This document shows positions 45,901 to 56,269 of a stretch of 64,000 nt of DNA, piece after piece (position 1 is the first letter of the stretch; each line of letters begins with the position of its first letter). The translations under genes were made by a program, and so were the position numbers. Source of the stretch: Castanea sativa (taxonomy: Eukaryota; Streptophyta; Magnoliopsida; Fagales; Fagaceae); NCBI RefSeq assembly GCF_040712315.1, contig NC_134020.1, positions 37,812,751 to 37,876,750 on the forward strand, read 5' to 3'. Under the pieces are notes generated by a model. It made no database searches and was not told the origin of the DNA. It saw only the letters and a list, made by a program, of their open reading frames with translations.

Positions 45901-48900
45901 TATCTGTTTGGAATCCTATCTTTTAGAGAGAATGAAGAGAAGCTTAGCAGGTTGGAAGAGACTGTATTTATCTAAAAGGGGTAAGGTGACACTCATTAAA
46001 AGCTCACTCTCGTCTTTACCTACATACTTCCTTTCCCTTCTTCCTTTATTGGGTAAGGTGGCAAAGCGTATGGAGAAATTACAAAGAGATTTTCTGTGGA
46101 ATGGGATTGGTGGTGAACCTAAGATACATTTTGTTAAATGGGCCAAGGTTTGTAAGCCTTTGCAAGTTGGGGGGTTGGGTATAAGATGTTTGGGAAGCTT
46201 TAATTCGGCCTTGCTAGGAAAATGGTTATAGAGGTATGACATGGAGACTGATGCTTTATAGAGGAGGGTTATAGAGGCAAAATATGGAAATATTTGGGGT
46301 GGTTGGTGTATGAAAAAGGTGACTAGTCCTTATGGGGTCAGCCTGTAGAGATTCATTAGAAGTGGTTGGTTGAACTTCTCTAAACTTCTTGTATATGATG
46401 TGGGGGATGCTACTAGAGTGAAATTTTGGAAGCATGTGTGGTGTGGGGATTGTACTTTCCAAAAGGCCTTTCCGGAGCTTTATTGTCTTAGTAGGTCAAA
46501 GGATTCCTCGGTGGCTGAAGTTATGGGTTGGTCTGCTGGGAGGTTTCACTGGAATGTGCTATTTCGTCGTCCACCACAAGATTGGGAAGAAGAAGCCTTT
46601 GATCGGTTTATGGGGTTGGTTTATTCTTCGACAGTGTGGGGGTTTGGCCCAGATAAAGTTTGTTGGAATCTTGCAAGGAATAGAGGTTTTGAGGTTAGAG
46701 GATATTATAGCTCATTCTACCCTCCTACTCTTGTTTCCTTCCCATGGAGAATGATATGGCAATCGAAGTTTCCTCCAAGGGTAGCTTTTTTTTCTTGGCC
46801 TGCTTCCTTAGGTAAGATCTTAACAACAGACAAACTTCGTAAAAGACGTGTGCTAATGCTTGACTGGTGCTATATGTGTAAGAGATGTGGGGAGTCGGTG
46901 GATCATCTTCTACTTCATTGCCCTATAGCTTGGGAGTTGTGGTCTTTGGTTTTTTGCTTGTTTGGTATTCAATGGGTTATGCCTCATATGGTTCTTGAGC
47001 TGTTTGAGGCTTGGCAATGAAAGTTTGTGCGACATTGTCACATTGATGTTTGGAGATTAGTGCCTCATTGCTTGATATGGTGTATTTGACGTGAAAGGAA
47101 TTCTAGAAGTTTTGAGGGTTGTGAACGTTCTTTGCTAGAGATTAAGTCTTGTTTCTTGCACACTCTCTTTGAATGAAGTGTGGTCTTTTCTAATTTTTCT
47201 TTGTTCTTCTTTTCCTATTTTTCTTGATCGTTATACTTTTGTTTCCTAATTTGTGCCCCCATAGTACATCCCAATGTACTCGGCTTGGCACTTTTTCTAT
47301 TATTAATAATATTCTTACATTAACTATCAAAATTCTTATCTCAAGACCAAGGGGATGCAGTAGCCTTCTGAAATCTCTATACAGGCTTGCATCGGTTCTC
47401 ATCATTGAAGAACGAGTACAATTTGTGACAATTTTTCAATGATATATCTCATCTCAACCATCTTTCTTTGCTGGTGTTGATTATCTCTTTCCCCACGATC
47501 TCTACCATGATGAACCATAACTTAAAGTTGCACCTTTGACTCAGATCTGAATTTTCGTAGCTTAGGTCTAGGATATTTTGCAGTTGATGCGGTAAGAACA
47601 CAGATCTGGCATAGATCTAAGATGAATGGATCAAAAGATGCCACTTTTCAAGAAAATTGACGCTTGCACGGGTTAAAGAAGAATTTCCAGCAACAAAACC
47701 AAAATATAGCTAAGAAAAGATAATAGGGTTGAAGTTTGATCATTAAAATATCAATTTCTAGGCTCAAAGAGTTCATGAAATAATCTAATATGAAATTTCA
47801 TAAAATAAAACGAGGTTGACTACAATGATTTAAAAGAGACTATTTATTATAGCCTGTAGTAACCCTAGAATTCTAGTCCTTTATCTTTCATATTACAATT
47901 GAATGCTAACCATCCAAATTCATTAAAAGTCACATGCTATTTACATAACCTTTTAGCATGTTAAACGCATAATAATAAACAATACATGACATAGAGAAAT
48001 AAAAGACTTATATTATGATAGTAAATGAGCTGAAAAAAATAGACTAATGGTCCTTTTCTTTAGGCTTAAAGTCTTCTACATCGACGTGGTAGTTGGATTA
48101 ATGATATATGCAGGGGCAGAGCCTGGAAGTTTTATTTGGGTTTGGATTGTACTATCAAATATAGTTAAGGTTATTATGGTTTACCCAATTGTCATTTGGG
48201 ATGGTTTCACTCTACTTGCGGTTTAAAAGGTAGAACTTTACCTTCTTGAGGTTTCATTTGGAACAGTTAGCTTCTGCATACCTCATCATATTTCACCATA
48301 AAAAATAAAGATAAATGTCTTTTCCTTGTTCTCTTTCCTTTTCTGCCAATGCCCCTTATTTTCTTTCTTCTGTCATGGATAACTGTAATTAGTTGAAACC
48401 CAAAACAACCACCAATCCACCTCACAACAACATCATCAAAGTCTCTCAAGCCATGGCCCTGCCACCCATCAATACCATCGCAATCATGAACAAATCCACC
48501 CACATACAAAACTCCCAAAAATATCTATTGATCCCCTTCAAGCCTTAAATTGCTGCTGCTGTGCCAAGTTGGGGCCGCCCATGAAAATGCCATATAAACC
48601 CCAACCCATACTGGCAGTTAACTGAATTTACCACCATGACACCGGCAAGGCCACAAAACCAGCTGCAAACTCTCACAAATTCATGAATATTTTGATTTTA
48701 CCTTCTTTTGGGTTTTTATTTTTATTTTTTCAATTAAAAAAAAAAAAAAAAAAACTAGAACTAATTTTTGGTGATGGCCTAAGCTTTTGGTCAAGTGGTG
48801 TCCCTATATGTTATATTTTGAAGTTTCCCCAAAGTGTTGTCTTCCAACAAAAATGAAGTTAACATCTAATTCAAGAGCCGCCTTTTAAAGAGCAATTATT

Positions 48901-51401
48901 CAGCACTCTGGAAGTACAATGACGTGATATTCCCTTCTCTCACATGAATAGTGAATCCTACCATGAATTTTTTTATTAAAAAAAAAAACTTTTTTTTGGT
49001 GATTTAGATCATAAATAAAAATAGGTTTATATTAGAGGTTTATAGAAATTTGGTGTAAAAAAAGAAAAAAATGAAGGGATTGCTGATGAAAGCGAGGAAG
49101 AGAAATTGATATCAAGGAGAGCCTGGGGGGGGGGGGGGAGGTGCTTTTATTCATGTTCATATTGCTGGTAGAAGGGATTGCTTACTTTTGAACTTCGGCC
49201 AACATGAATAGAAGTCCCAACATTTTTTGTGGACCATAAATTCAAACTTCTTGTCTTGGGATTCAGGTCTGGCCATCAAGCTCCTCTCTCTCTCATATTT
49301 TTTTCCTCTCATGTCATTCAGATCTGGTCTTTGTTCTTTTCTTTTTCAGTAGGTAAATAATACTTCATTCCAAAAAAAGATGAAAAGGTACAGTGGAAAA
49401 AGCAAAGCACACAGGCAGTGTGCTAAGAACCATAAAAATAAAAAGCAACCTAAGATGCATAAAAAGTACAACTATCTAGCAAATTTGGTAGGGAAGTAAA
49501 AGTAAAAATTTCCAAAGCATTTTTCCATTCGAATAGAATCGGGAAGAAAGAAAGCGTCAGCCGTCAAGTCCTGAATCGATCTTTCCCTCCCTTCAAAGGT
49601 CCAAGCATTTCTTTCCCTCCAAATACCCCACATAAGCATTTGTCTTTTCTTTTTCTTCGTTCACTACCTCTGGCCACCTCTCATACGTATGTGTTTACTT
49701 TAATAGTTTAAGTGATTCTTTATTAGAAAAGGATAAGATTATATAAAGCTCAAAGAAAATTATTATACAATATTGAGAATATTAAAGACTTAAACTTTTA
49801 TACTTGAAAAAAGAAGCTAAATTAGATATTTATATTGCCTCTGTATAGCTTCATTCTTGTTGTTTGAGAGAGTTTTCACTTCCATGAAAGTTCAATGTCT
49901 TGAATATTTGAATTAAATGATCTGCCCCTTTTCCTCCTATTAAGAGTGGGAGGGACACAAAACGATATTCTAGATACCTTTAATCTTATCTTAATGTTTA
50001 TTGTAGGGTGGTCTGCTTTGTGCTATTCTTAGGTGACATTTGGGAATGGGGATTTGACTTTTGTGTTGATGGTTTTCCTTTATCAAAAGTTCAGAGAGTA
50101 GTGATTCCCCTCAATCTTGTGCAACTTTTGAAAGTCAACCTCCCTTTATTTGCGATCAGAATATTTTGTTTGCATTTGCATTTGTAAAATTTAATTTATG
50201 CTCTAAAATTTTAGCTTAGTTGTTTACAATCTCAATTTTTTAATGCAGCGCTTGAGGCCAGAAATCACATTCAATATCCATTCACTGTACGTATACTTGA
50301 TGAGGATGATACCCTTATGAGCTCAATTTCGCCGAAAGGTAAATTATGTCTTTTCTGAAACTTATTTTTCTTGTATATAAAATGTGCTAGCTTTTTCTGG
50401 AATTCAGTTTCTCATGCACTTTTTGAAATTTAAAGAAACGTGAAGCCATGATAAGTTTTCCTGCTTTAAGGCTCTGGCGTGTTCTCTATCAAATAGTTGT
50501 CAAGAATACTATAATAGAAACTTCCATTGGCATTATGCTGATTGGCACCATGCTTTACAAAATATTCTCAGTAATGTCATTTAAAGTGCCTTGTCCTACA
50601 TAATGAAGAGAATCAATTCTGTTCTGGACTCCAGTGTTGGTCAGCAGTTAGGCTTTTATTGTAAGTTGTCATTGGATTTGATATTATATTGTTTCTTTTC
50701 CTTTTTCATAATAGCTCTCCTCAGTCATTCGATCTCTTTATATCTCTTGTCCAGGACTAATATAAATTGAACTAGTTTACTATCCTCATCTGTTACTGAA
50801 AATCAGTTTCTCTACATACTGTTATTTTAAAGTAGAAAGAAATATGCAGCATTATGCTCTAAACTTATCATGTTGTCCTCCTATTCGCACCTAGAGCCTT
50901 CCTTGAGATTAGGGTTAGTCTGGATACAACCATTTTTGCTGCCTCTGGTATCTGAGCTGCTCTACCCATTCTCTATTACTCTTCTTCTGGTCACTAGCTT
51001 AAAATATATTAGGGTTTTTTTTCTGTTGTGTTGAGGATCATCTGTGTATGTGTGCATTTAAACGCCACCCTTTCTTGTGAGAGGTGGAAGTGCCATTTGA
51101 GTTAGAGCTTATTGCATCTTAACTCTCTAGTTTTTGAGGAAAAGTTGTCTCATGTAGCTTTCTAAATAAATATTGACACTGAAACATTTTACTATTCATT
51201 CCAGACCTGGAATCTCCCCGACAAAGGCCACAGACATCAACGAGAACTGCCCAGAGGTTGATCGCTCAGGGGATGGGGTTGAAATTGCCTTCCGCAACCG
51301 TTGGGTCCAAAGAATTTAGAAAACAGGAAAATGAAAGAAGAAATCGCATAGTCACAAGGCAAAAATTGAAAGATGATGCTTGGGGTGATGATTTAAATTA
51401 A
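30901..51401 (+). CDS. R3HCC1L: R3HCC1L-like protein (plant coiled-coil/R3HCC1-type), seven exons
   Basis: Coding exons: 30901-31139, 31223-31287, 31390-31455, 33104-33349, 40875-41036, 50249-50338 and 51205-51401, giving 354 codons. All introns are GT-AG and the frame stays open at every junction. The N-terminus [20 protein letters not shown] and the following Leu-rich helices (to about residue 80) look like an alpha-helical repeat segment. Residues about 124-205 are acidic and charged (DEDD). From about 208, [20 protein letters not shown] leads into an RRM-like fold ([21 protein letters not shown] ... ALAVFRTPS ... ALEARNHI). The conserved tail is [18 protein letters not shown] and ends [12 protein letters not shown]. 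This matches the plant family annotated as R3HCC1L; its biochemical role is not established, and nucleic-acid binding is inferred from the fold. Introns 4 (7.5 kb) and 5 (9.2 kb) are swollen by LINEs. Exon 3 has a weak acceptor (TTTGTGAAG). Confidence 0.88.
31699..31806 (+). mobile_element. tRNA-derived SINE in intron 3
   Basis: An A-box-like TATAGCTTAATTTGCAC (near 31710) and a B box GGTTCAAGACC (31756-31766) are spaced as in a tRNA-derived Pol III promoter. The element ends ACTCACCAATGAATAAAAAA. The antisense frame containing [10 protein letters not shown], often mistaken for a protein, comes from this SINE. Confidence 0.7.
32675..32790 (+). mobile_element. tRNA-derived SINE in intron 3, second copy or related family
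   Basis: A-box TGTAGCTCAATTGGCAC (32687) and B-box AGTTCAAATCTCC (32732-32744), separated by about 45 bases. Tail less clear than in the SINE 1 kb upstream. Confidence 0.6.
33790..34505 (-). pseudogene. Decayed RTE-type LINE reverse transcriptase fragment in intron 4
   Basis: Read on the minus strand with several frameshifts and stops, the translation follows the plant RTE RT order. It shows a degraded LHQ-S-L-LS segment, then [15 protein letters not shown] (the RT catalytic FADD box, second residue here Asn), then [13 protein letters not shown]. Later come [48 protein letters not shown] and [16 protein letters not shown]. It is truncated at both ends and inactive. The open frame on the + strand at 33818-34051 is its shadow. 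Confidence 0.82.
34873..38524 (-). pseudogene. LINE ORF2 (endonuclease and reverse transcriptase), broken
   Basis: The first 476 codons (38524-37094) are open. They carry the apurinic-like endonuclease: [35 protein letters not shown] and [10 protein letters not shown], all active-site blocks present, then the linker to KAPGPD of RT block 0. After 37094 the frame breaks. RT pieces follow: a FERSLN...IPK segment, [17 protein letters not shown] (catalytic FADD) at 36582-36280, KYLGMPLG...[13 protein letters not shown] (36311-35937), and [21 protein letters not shown] (36051-35530). The last part is a zinc-knuckle-like C-terminal zf-RVT segment ([20 protein letters not shown]) near 35322-35131. 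At least four frameshifts or stops, so inactive. Confidence 0.85.
38521..40422 (-). CDS. LINE ORF1 protein, 633 aa, intact
   Basis: The frame opens with [20 protein letters not shown] and runs uninterrupted. The first 130 residues ([20 protein letters not shown] ... [17 protein letters not shown]) form a compact beta-rich segment found at the start of this family of plant LINE ORF1 proteins. The centre is low-complexity and Ser/Gly/Pro-rich. The C-terminal 100 residues ([20 protein letters not shown] ... [11 protein letters not shown]) match the equivalent region of the second LINE at 43.3-43.6 kb. No CCHC zinc knuckle is visible. ORF1 proteins bind element RNA in a ribonucleoprotein particle. 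Its stop codon overlaps the ORF2 start. That it is still open although ORF2 is broken suggests a fairly recent insertion. Confidence 0.8.
   Translation of the reverse strand: MGGSTFFFIESKTFEFSIVEGGSFFSLRIFERGHSSMRSVFLGKESAHRFMILLEDLYSKKSTDQYVRTFREGNLVYILQLGSNAHGKFLMVSELLHGRRKGTIVIPEGRLGCGWHYFGINLRKILRPASLVSQGSSRRSQGAIEVEAPAEGYSSMMHGGETNKGKPNTDISSYASVVVGQRNNTTIRGVEGKKKAALGGVKIWSESSRNLSKNSVLGQREQVGKKIVSDSRCAYRDPCKASTLGQRELLGVKILSTAKDIDSDGKKSELALDLFMRLERGLDGSWAIVWSKVNEVGPNSIKPSKPIKHIPSSPKVPAKPSREWRPCQNPKMLNPAHCQSSDVVSGSRMKMLMEDRVPRVGLVGLCSREEETWPATECGEDPVTGNDGEAPCGADKAIIDAGKELTGLSSPDSRSPHRMGFLELGVTGDLVVGSDLVRNGPVSNGLMPFVDLGNMLEVQLGEGETIVEEVDSVGDFQADSGLSILPRESNGGVVSGGGSGENDNCVLDCEPLSLWVPIDPNVGTLIQDFVEGAQRNVSGPHSDWVSKLMKKFCKLVGFPIVKHEAQCLALFSILEQDCLKVIDEEVAKRPVKSGTRGLRELKGLISDVNYEGAIARSKSRDSLTDLGGASRFK
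40471..40874. other. Remaining intron 4 sequence
   Basis: No feature besides the acceptor TTGAACTCAG at 40865-40874; contains a T/G-rich homopolymer stretch near 40577-40616. Confidence 0.5.
41037..42834. other. Intron 5, 5' portion
   Basis: Intronic AT-rich DNA. The only clear structure is the tandem duplication at 42160-42500, listed separately. Confidence 0.5.
42160..42500. repeat. Tandem duplication with a (GA)n expansion in copy 2
   Basis: AAAAAGGTAAGAAGAAA starts copy 1 at 42160 and copy 2 at 42312, a period of 152 bp. Both continue through CTGTGAACAGTGCTT, GAACAGTACTATT and GCAAAATACCAAAGAAAAA to GTGCCTTTAxACTCAAAAC. Copy 2 is longer because its GA tract has expanded (about 42427-42466). 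Confidence 0.8.
42835..43598 (+). pseudogene. LINE ORF1 remnant with internal deletion
   Basis: The start ([10 protein letters not shown] ... [13 protein letters not shown]) and C-terminus ([14 protein letters not shown]) match the ORF1 of the antisense LINE. The distance between them is about 760 bases against 1900 there, so the low-complexity centre is largely missing, and stop codons interrupt the rest. The open segment 43257-43490 is the central part. The final TGA (43596-43598) overlaps the ORF2 ATG. Confidence 0.75.
43595..47190 (+). pseudogene. LINE ORF2 (endonuclease and reverse transcriptase), broken
   Basis: Open pieces in successive frames follow the ORF2 order. They are endonuclease [12 protein letters not shown]...VCLQETK (43595-43984), then GVYGPN...[16 protein letters not shown] (43891 on), then the linker through [17 protein letters not shown] to [13 protein letters not shown] (44337-44993). 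RT follows at 45057-45707 with [32 protein letters not shown] and the catalytic box [10 protein letters not shown], where the usual Ala of FADD is Val. After that come [14 protein letters not shown] (45908-46231) and the C-terminal zf-[22 protein letters not shown] (46370-47020). Multiple frameshifts and stops: inactive. Confidence 0.85.
47331..49330. other. Intron 5, middle portion, nothing coding
   Basis: Intronic DNA with a transposon-end-like phrase GGGGCAGAGCCTGGAAGTTT near 48112, homopolymer runs, and a G13 tract at 49127-49139. The minus-strand frame at 48267-48518 is not supported. Confidence 0.5.
49338..49660 (-). pseudogene. LINE 3'-end fragment, antisense in intron 5
   Basis: Minus-strand translation reads [17 protein letters not shown], the WxERN motif found at the very C-terminus of plant L1-type ORF2 (compare [13 protein letters not shown] at the end of the intron 4 LINE). 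A 3' UTR-like stretch down to about 49338 follows. It is a 5'-truncated insertion of about 320 bp. A small T-rich stretch at its left border may be the A-tail remnant. Confidence 0.65.
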
Positions 51402-51586
51402 GATTTTAAATTAACCCCTTAAATCATCCATAGATTCTTGTTTTTGTACACGTGCTAGACATCCTTGTTAGAAGAAACCGTATATCACAAGGCAAAAATT
51501 GAGAAATGATGTTTGGGGCGATGATTTCAATCAACCCCTTAAATCACCCATAGATTCTCGTTTTAAAATACATGCTGGATGTCCTT
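51337..51586 (+). repeat. Tandem duplication of the 3' end of the R3HCC1L-like gene
   Basis: GAAGAAATCGCATAGTCACA (51337) recurs as GAAGAAACCGTATATCACA (51471), offset 134 bp. Both copies continue through AAGGCAAAAATTG and GATG-TTGGGGxGATGATTT to ACCCCTTAAATCA and CATAGATTCT. Copy 1 carries the last 21 codons, the stop and the start of the 3' UTR; copy 2 lies wholly downstream of the stop. Confidence 0.9.
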
Positions 51587-51599
51587 GCCTCTGTATTGT

Positions 51600-52260
51600 T
51601 GGTATTTCCTTGTATCTGAAAATCCTTTGGTATGTTAAGTTTGTGCATATTACAATTTTTTGTTGCTAGAAGATTTTTGTTGGATGATTGCTTAAGCATG
51701 CCCTACTGGTAAAGTAATCGTTGTATAAATAGGCCTCAAAAGTTTCAAAACTTTGTGTTATTCATTAGCTGCATTTTGTTGTGATACAGGCCATGGTCAA
51801 TTGAGGAATCCTTGTTTTTCTATTTTCATCTATTTTGATTGTTGTTCTAGTAGTAATAGCTTTCCATAAGTTAGAGACCAAAATGTTCTTGTAAAAATTA
51901 CAATTTATCTCCCTGTATGGCCAAATTTCAATTTACCTCAACTTTTAGAAACTGACAATAAACCTCCTTGTGTTTTTGAATAAATTGAACTTGTCAACTC
52001 TTTCATTTAAACTAGATTTAGTTTTGACAAACAACTTAATTAGCCAATAATAAAGTAGTGACGCTTGAACTTATAAAATCATCATCATAAACTATCTTTC
52101 ATATATCTTCCTAAGAACTAAGACATATATTCTTATATGTGGATATTTTTATGAACCACCTCGTAATGAGTTTGATGAGATTCCTAGAATCGAGTTTGAA
52201 AGAAAAATTTGTCCACACAGACAAGGATGGTCCAAATTGTAGTGTCTAACCACATTTACA
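51600..52260. other. 3' flank of the R3HCC1L-like gene
   Basis: Probably the distal 3' UTR and intergenic DNA. A phrase ATTACAATTTATCTCCC (51898) resembles a common foldback element end, but no partner arm is clear. Confidence 0.45.
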
Positions 52261-52261
52261 T

Positions 52262-52574
52262 TTGGGGTCCGTTTAGGAACAGTTTGTCACACTTTTTGCT
52301 AAAAGTGTGCTAAAATATACTTGGACTTCGAAAAAATTTGAAAAAATGAAAAAAAAAGAGGAAAAAATGAGATTTTAAAAAGCTATACATAAAAACTAAA
52401 ACTTAAAACCGATGCCAAACTTACCCTAAAGGTCCGTCCGTTTGGGTGGAAAATAGAGAGGATGGAAAATAGAGGAAGAAAAATAGGGTAGAAAATATTA
52501 TTTTTCACTGTTCGTTTGGAAAAGGAAAATAGGAAGGAGAGAAAATTGGAGAGAAAGTTTTCTCTTCGGGCCTA

Positions 52575-52612
<38 letters not shown>

Positions 52613-53175
52613 CTTCCAAATCGGAAGGAAAATCTGGAGAGAAAAGTGTTATGGTAGCACTTTTACAAAAATACCCTCTTCCCACCTTTTTTTTTTTTCA
52701 TTGTGACTTGAAACAATGTTCTCTTCTTTTTTTTTTTTTTTCCTTCCAACATGACCTGATCTTCAATGTTTTTTTTTTCAACGTTACCTGAACGTTCTCT
52801 TCTCCTTCTTTTTTTTTTTTTTTTCCTCGTGACCTAATCTAATTTTTACATTATAATAACAAAAATAATAATAATAATTTATATATATGATGTGATAAAT
52901 TTTATATTATGCAATGAGTACAAATAAATCTTTTTTTTTTTTTTTTACATATTATGTAACAAAGGTATAATAGTCAATTTATATAAATTACATTTTTCAT
53001 CCTTTCATTTTTCTCTCCAACCGAATAAAAGAGTTTTCTACCCTCCCACTTTTCCATCCCTCCAACTGAACACACAAGAGGGAAAACTAAATATTTTCCA
53101 TTCTTCCACTTTTCCATCCTCCCACAATTTTTCATCCTCCCACTTTTCCACTCCTCTAACGGAACAGACCCTTAA
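52262..53175. mobile_element. Two adjacent hAT-like non-autonomous elements
   Basis: First element about 52262-52428: GGGGTCCGTTTAGGAACAGT at the left, GCCAAACTTACCC at the right. Second about 52427-53174: left TAAAGGTCCGTCCGTTTGGG, right reverse complement TTAAGGGTCTGTTCCGTTAG. Arms of the second share GGAGGATGxAAAA blocks, and long poly-T tracts (52570-52611, 52800-52824) fill its centre. 'GGGTCCGTTTGG'-type ends are common in plant hAT-like MITEs. The open frame at 52516-52791 is translation of the T-runs. Confidence 0.5.
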
Positions 53176-55095
53176 TGTCGTCTCTTTGCCAGCCAGCACC
53201 TGTTTCTTTCTCATTTAGGGATCCCAAATTCTAAATAGCAGTAGCAACAAGAACTAAAACAAGGAAAACGTATTGGCCTCCCTAAAAAACAAGGATAACA
53301 TATTAGCCTTCCTAAAAAGCACGGGATCTTCCTTGATTTTGTTCGCATTCTTCACGGGTTTTGCTGTGATGGTCTTCATGCTATAAGCTTGTAATCAGTC
53401 ATGTTATTCTGTCCCTTTTGTTTTTCAGGCTTCCATCTTGTGTTCTACATCAAGTTTTTGTGCTCTACGTCAAGTGCTTGTTTTGCTTTTAATGTTTTGG
53501 ACTTTGATTTTGTGTTCCACAGATCTTGTTTCTTTGTCTTGTGGTTTTAGTTTTGTGATTGCATTTGTGTAATTTTGGGGCTTTTCGCAAATTTAGTTTT
53601 ACTCTTGTAAACTTTATTTTCTTTACAAGTTTTTTGTTCTTTCTTTGGGAAGTTTATTACATTCCTAGCCCCAAGAGGTGTAAAGTGCAAATTTAGGCAG
53701 AGGGTGTGTTGACCATAATTCTCCAATTTGCTTGACGGGCCCAAATCTGACTGCAATCACCAGTTTGGGTCAGATAGTTTTTCCCATGAAGCGAGTCATC
53801 CAGAAGAATAGGTTACCGAAATAGTGAGAATCTGTATCAGATGAAGTGGGAAAAGAATATAAAGTAGTTTGTCCTATTGGCTTACATCTGTAGCCCATTC
53901 TTTTTTTTTGGTAAATACGTAGCCCATTCTCTGACTTTAGCAAGATATGTGTAATAGCCCGATAATGCTTGACTGGCAGTCATTGTTTCAAGAAAGCATA
54001 GGGAAGATTGCATATCTTGCGTAATTTGATCTAGAGAGGAGCAATGGTAGAAATCCGAAGGTAGCATTAGAGGAAGGTAATTGCTAATGGTCAACAAGCT
54101 TGGCAGGACAATTCTTGGACAAAACTCTAGAGGTACTAGGTGAAATATTTCCCATTTTATTTTGTTAGTTAAGAGTTTTTTATTTTTATTTTATAATTTT
54201 TTAGATGTAAGCTGTGAATCCAAATCACGCTAACTTCCTGTCTTTCTCTTGCAGCAAGAGTCTTGCTCCACTTTGTTTCTATAAGATTTAATTTTTCTTA
54301 TTTTTATTTTCACATGGTGTCATAATTATATTTATCAGTTTGTCCAACTAACTATAGGGCTATGAATGAACCAAACAATTTATGAAAAAGTCTGACTCAG
54401 TTTAGGGAAAACTTATTTATGTTCATTTGTTTAGCAAAGAAGCCAAGCTCAAGTCTAAGTTTAAGCTTGACTATTAAATGAGTCAAGCTCAAACATAATA
54501 ATAAATGTTCGAAACAACTCTACTATAATAAAACTTAACATTTTTCTTGACCTGTTTGACTTTCTAGATAAAAGCTCGAAAAAAACTTTACTACTTCTCA
54601 AAAAAGAAAAAAGAAAAAAAGAAATCTAAACTTCGGTTTTGGACTCCAAATTTGAATCTTGTTTTGAGTTTGAATATCCGAACATTATACTCAAATATCT
54701 TAGAGAGATTTTCATGAATAGAAATATTGCAATATAATTTTTTAAAAATATTTTGTCTATTTTGAGATGCATGTATAGGAATTTGAAAATTATAATTCTA
54801 GGCTTATTCTATCTTAATTAATGTCAAATATATTACTGGGCCTTTTATTTAATCGCAGCTTGAAAATTGTATTTCAATATAATTATTTCAGTTGGAATTG
54901 CACTTTGCTGTGTAATTAAGAGCAACCTGTATATATATATTTTTAATGCAAGAGCAACCTGTATTATATCTTAATTAATGTGGAGATAAAAAACAAAAAG
55001 ACTTCGATTAATAAATAACTTAAGTTGAAAATCAAAGTCACTTAATAAATTAACTTGAGTTTATTAAAGATCTTCAAACAAATTTAGATTTCATA
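53176..55095. other. Intergenic DNA, nothing recognised
   Basis: AT-rich; the minus-strand frames at 53547-53756 and 53882-54097 have no recognisable product. A stretch around 54430-54500 with AAGCTCAAGT/CAAGCTCAAA phrases may be a small unidentified element. Confidence 0.5.
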
Positions 55096-55841
55096 TGTTG
55101 ACAAAATAAGTAGGCAAATGGGCATAGCCGCATAGGTACGGTAATGACCAAAAGTCCAACTAGGTATTTAAGCCCACTTAAAAATGGAAGTGGATCTAAT
55201 CATCCAAGGCCCTAAACAAAGAATTTGTAGAGAGGGAACACAACAACAACGGACAGAAATGTCCTGAGGACAGCAATTAACATCAAAGGAATAATAAACA
55301 GTTTTGCCCGAGGAGCAATGTCTTACATTTCAGTCCAATATCTCTCTTTTTTCTCTCTTTCGACCCCCTTCTTCTGGCCTCTTTCATCCTTATCTATACT
55401 CTTTCCTCCTTGCATCTGCAACGTCCATCTCCCACCTAACTCCCTTCTTCTGTTAACACTTGTCCCATTGATTGTAGAAGGTGGTGGAATGGAACTGACT
55501 AGCTGTCATTCATACTGTTCAAGTCACCTCCACATCAATGCGGCTGATAAAGCTGTTACTTCTCATTTAATGTGGCCAGGAAACTAGGTGTAGAGCATTC
55601 AATGCGAAGTTCACAGGTCGTCACCCACCAAACCAGATATTTTCTCTCTGCCATATACCACTAGTATACTCTTGGTATTTGTTCATGCAACATCGTCTTT
55701 GGGTCCTCAACCCTCGTCGTTTAACTAAGATCTTCCTTGTCCCTTTGATCTTCTTTCTCGGTCCTCGGGTCCTCAACTCTTATCCTTAACTAAGATCTCC
55801 TTCGTCCGTTGATCTTCATCCTCGGTCCTCGGCCCCCCACA
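55096..55841 (-). repeat. Putative 3' LTR of the Tat element
   Basis: On the minus strand a purine-containing run (TTTTAAGGGGCTATTG) precedes TGTGGGGGGCCGAGG at 55841, a plausible polypurine tract and LTR start. A compatible end, ...CAACA, would lie at 55096 (TGTTG on +), giving an LTR of about 746 bp with TGT...ACA ends. The second LTR is not in the window, so neither end can be confirmed; the left boundary is the weaker one. The small open frame at 55318-55587 is not supported as a gene. Confidence 0.4.
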
Positions 55842-56079
55842 ATAGCCCCTTAAAACTTGTGCTATTAATTCTGAATTAAAAGCATAGTTTAAACTTTGCA
55901 AATGAGCTATCCACGTGCCACTCGTTTTCCCACGTGATAATGTCTTTTCGCTTCCTATGACACGATCCTGACGCTTCGGAATCCACGATTGGTCATTTAT
56001 GGAGTTAGGCGGCTCCTTGTCTCCCCACGTTCTACGGCTTGATCAGAATTGTATGGCTCTGATTTTCCCCTTAGTTACG

Positions 56080-56269
56080 AGCGGGAAAGTTACCGCGCAT
56101 TTTCACCTCTATATAAGCAAGACTTGGGGCTGGCTGATGTTCATTTTGAGCATTTTAAAGGAAAGGAACCTCCCGAGGAGCAATTTTAGCGTTTATTCAG
56201 AGGTGTGTTAGTTTTCTCATTGATTCTTCTTTGTTGATTATTTTTTCCTTATTCTTTCTATAAGATTTA
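56080..56269 (+). promoter_or_regulatory. Promoter and leader of the plus-strand gene in the Tat element
   Basis: CTATATAAGC, with the TATA box at 56110-56117, stands about 150 bases upstream of the ATG at 56270, an ordinary plant distance for a TATA box plus a leader of about 120 bases. It lies outside the LTR and points opposite to the element's own transcription. This is inference from sequence only. Confidence 0.5.

Larger units (their letters stand above)
42835..47330 (+). mobile_element. L1-type LINE inserted in sense orientation in intron 5
   Basis: Same superfamily and domain order as the antisense LINE in intron 4 but more decayed and shorter. The 5' boundary is set by the ORF1 start ATG at 42835. 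The 3' end lies near 47330, after a tail ATTATTAATAATATTCTTAC. It is decayed in every ORF and has lost most of the middle of ORF1. Confidence 0.75.

Noticed and set aside
52516..52791. Open frame with poly-Phe blocks
   Set aside because: Translation of poly-T tracts inside a hAT-like non-autonomous element.
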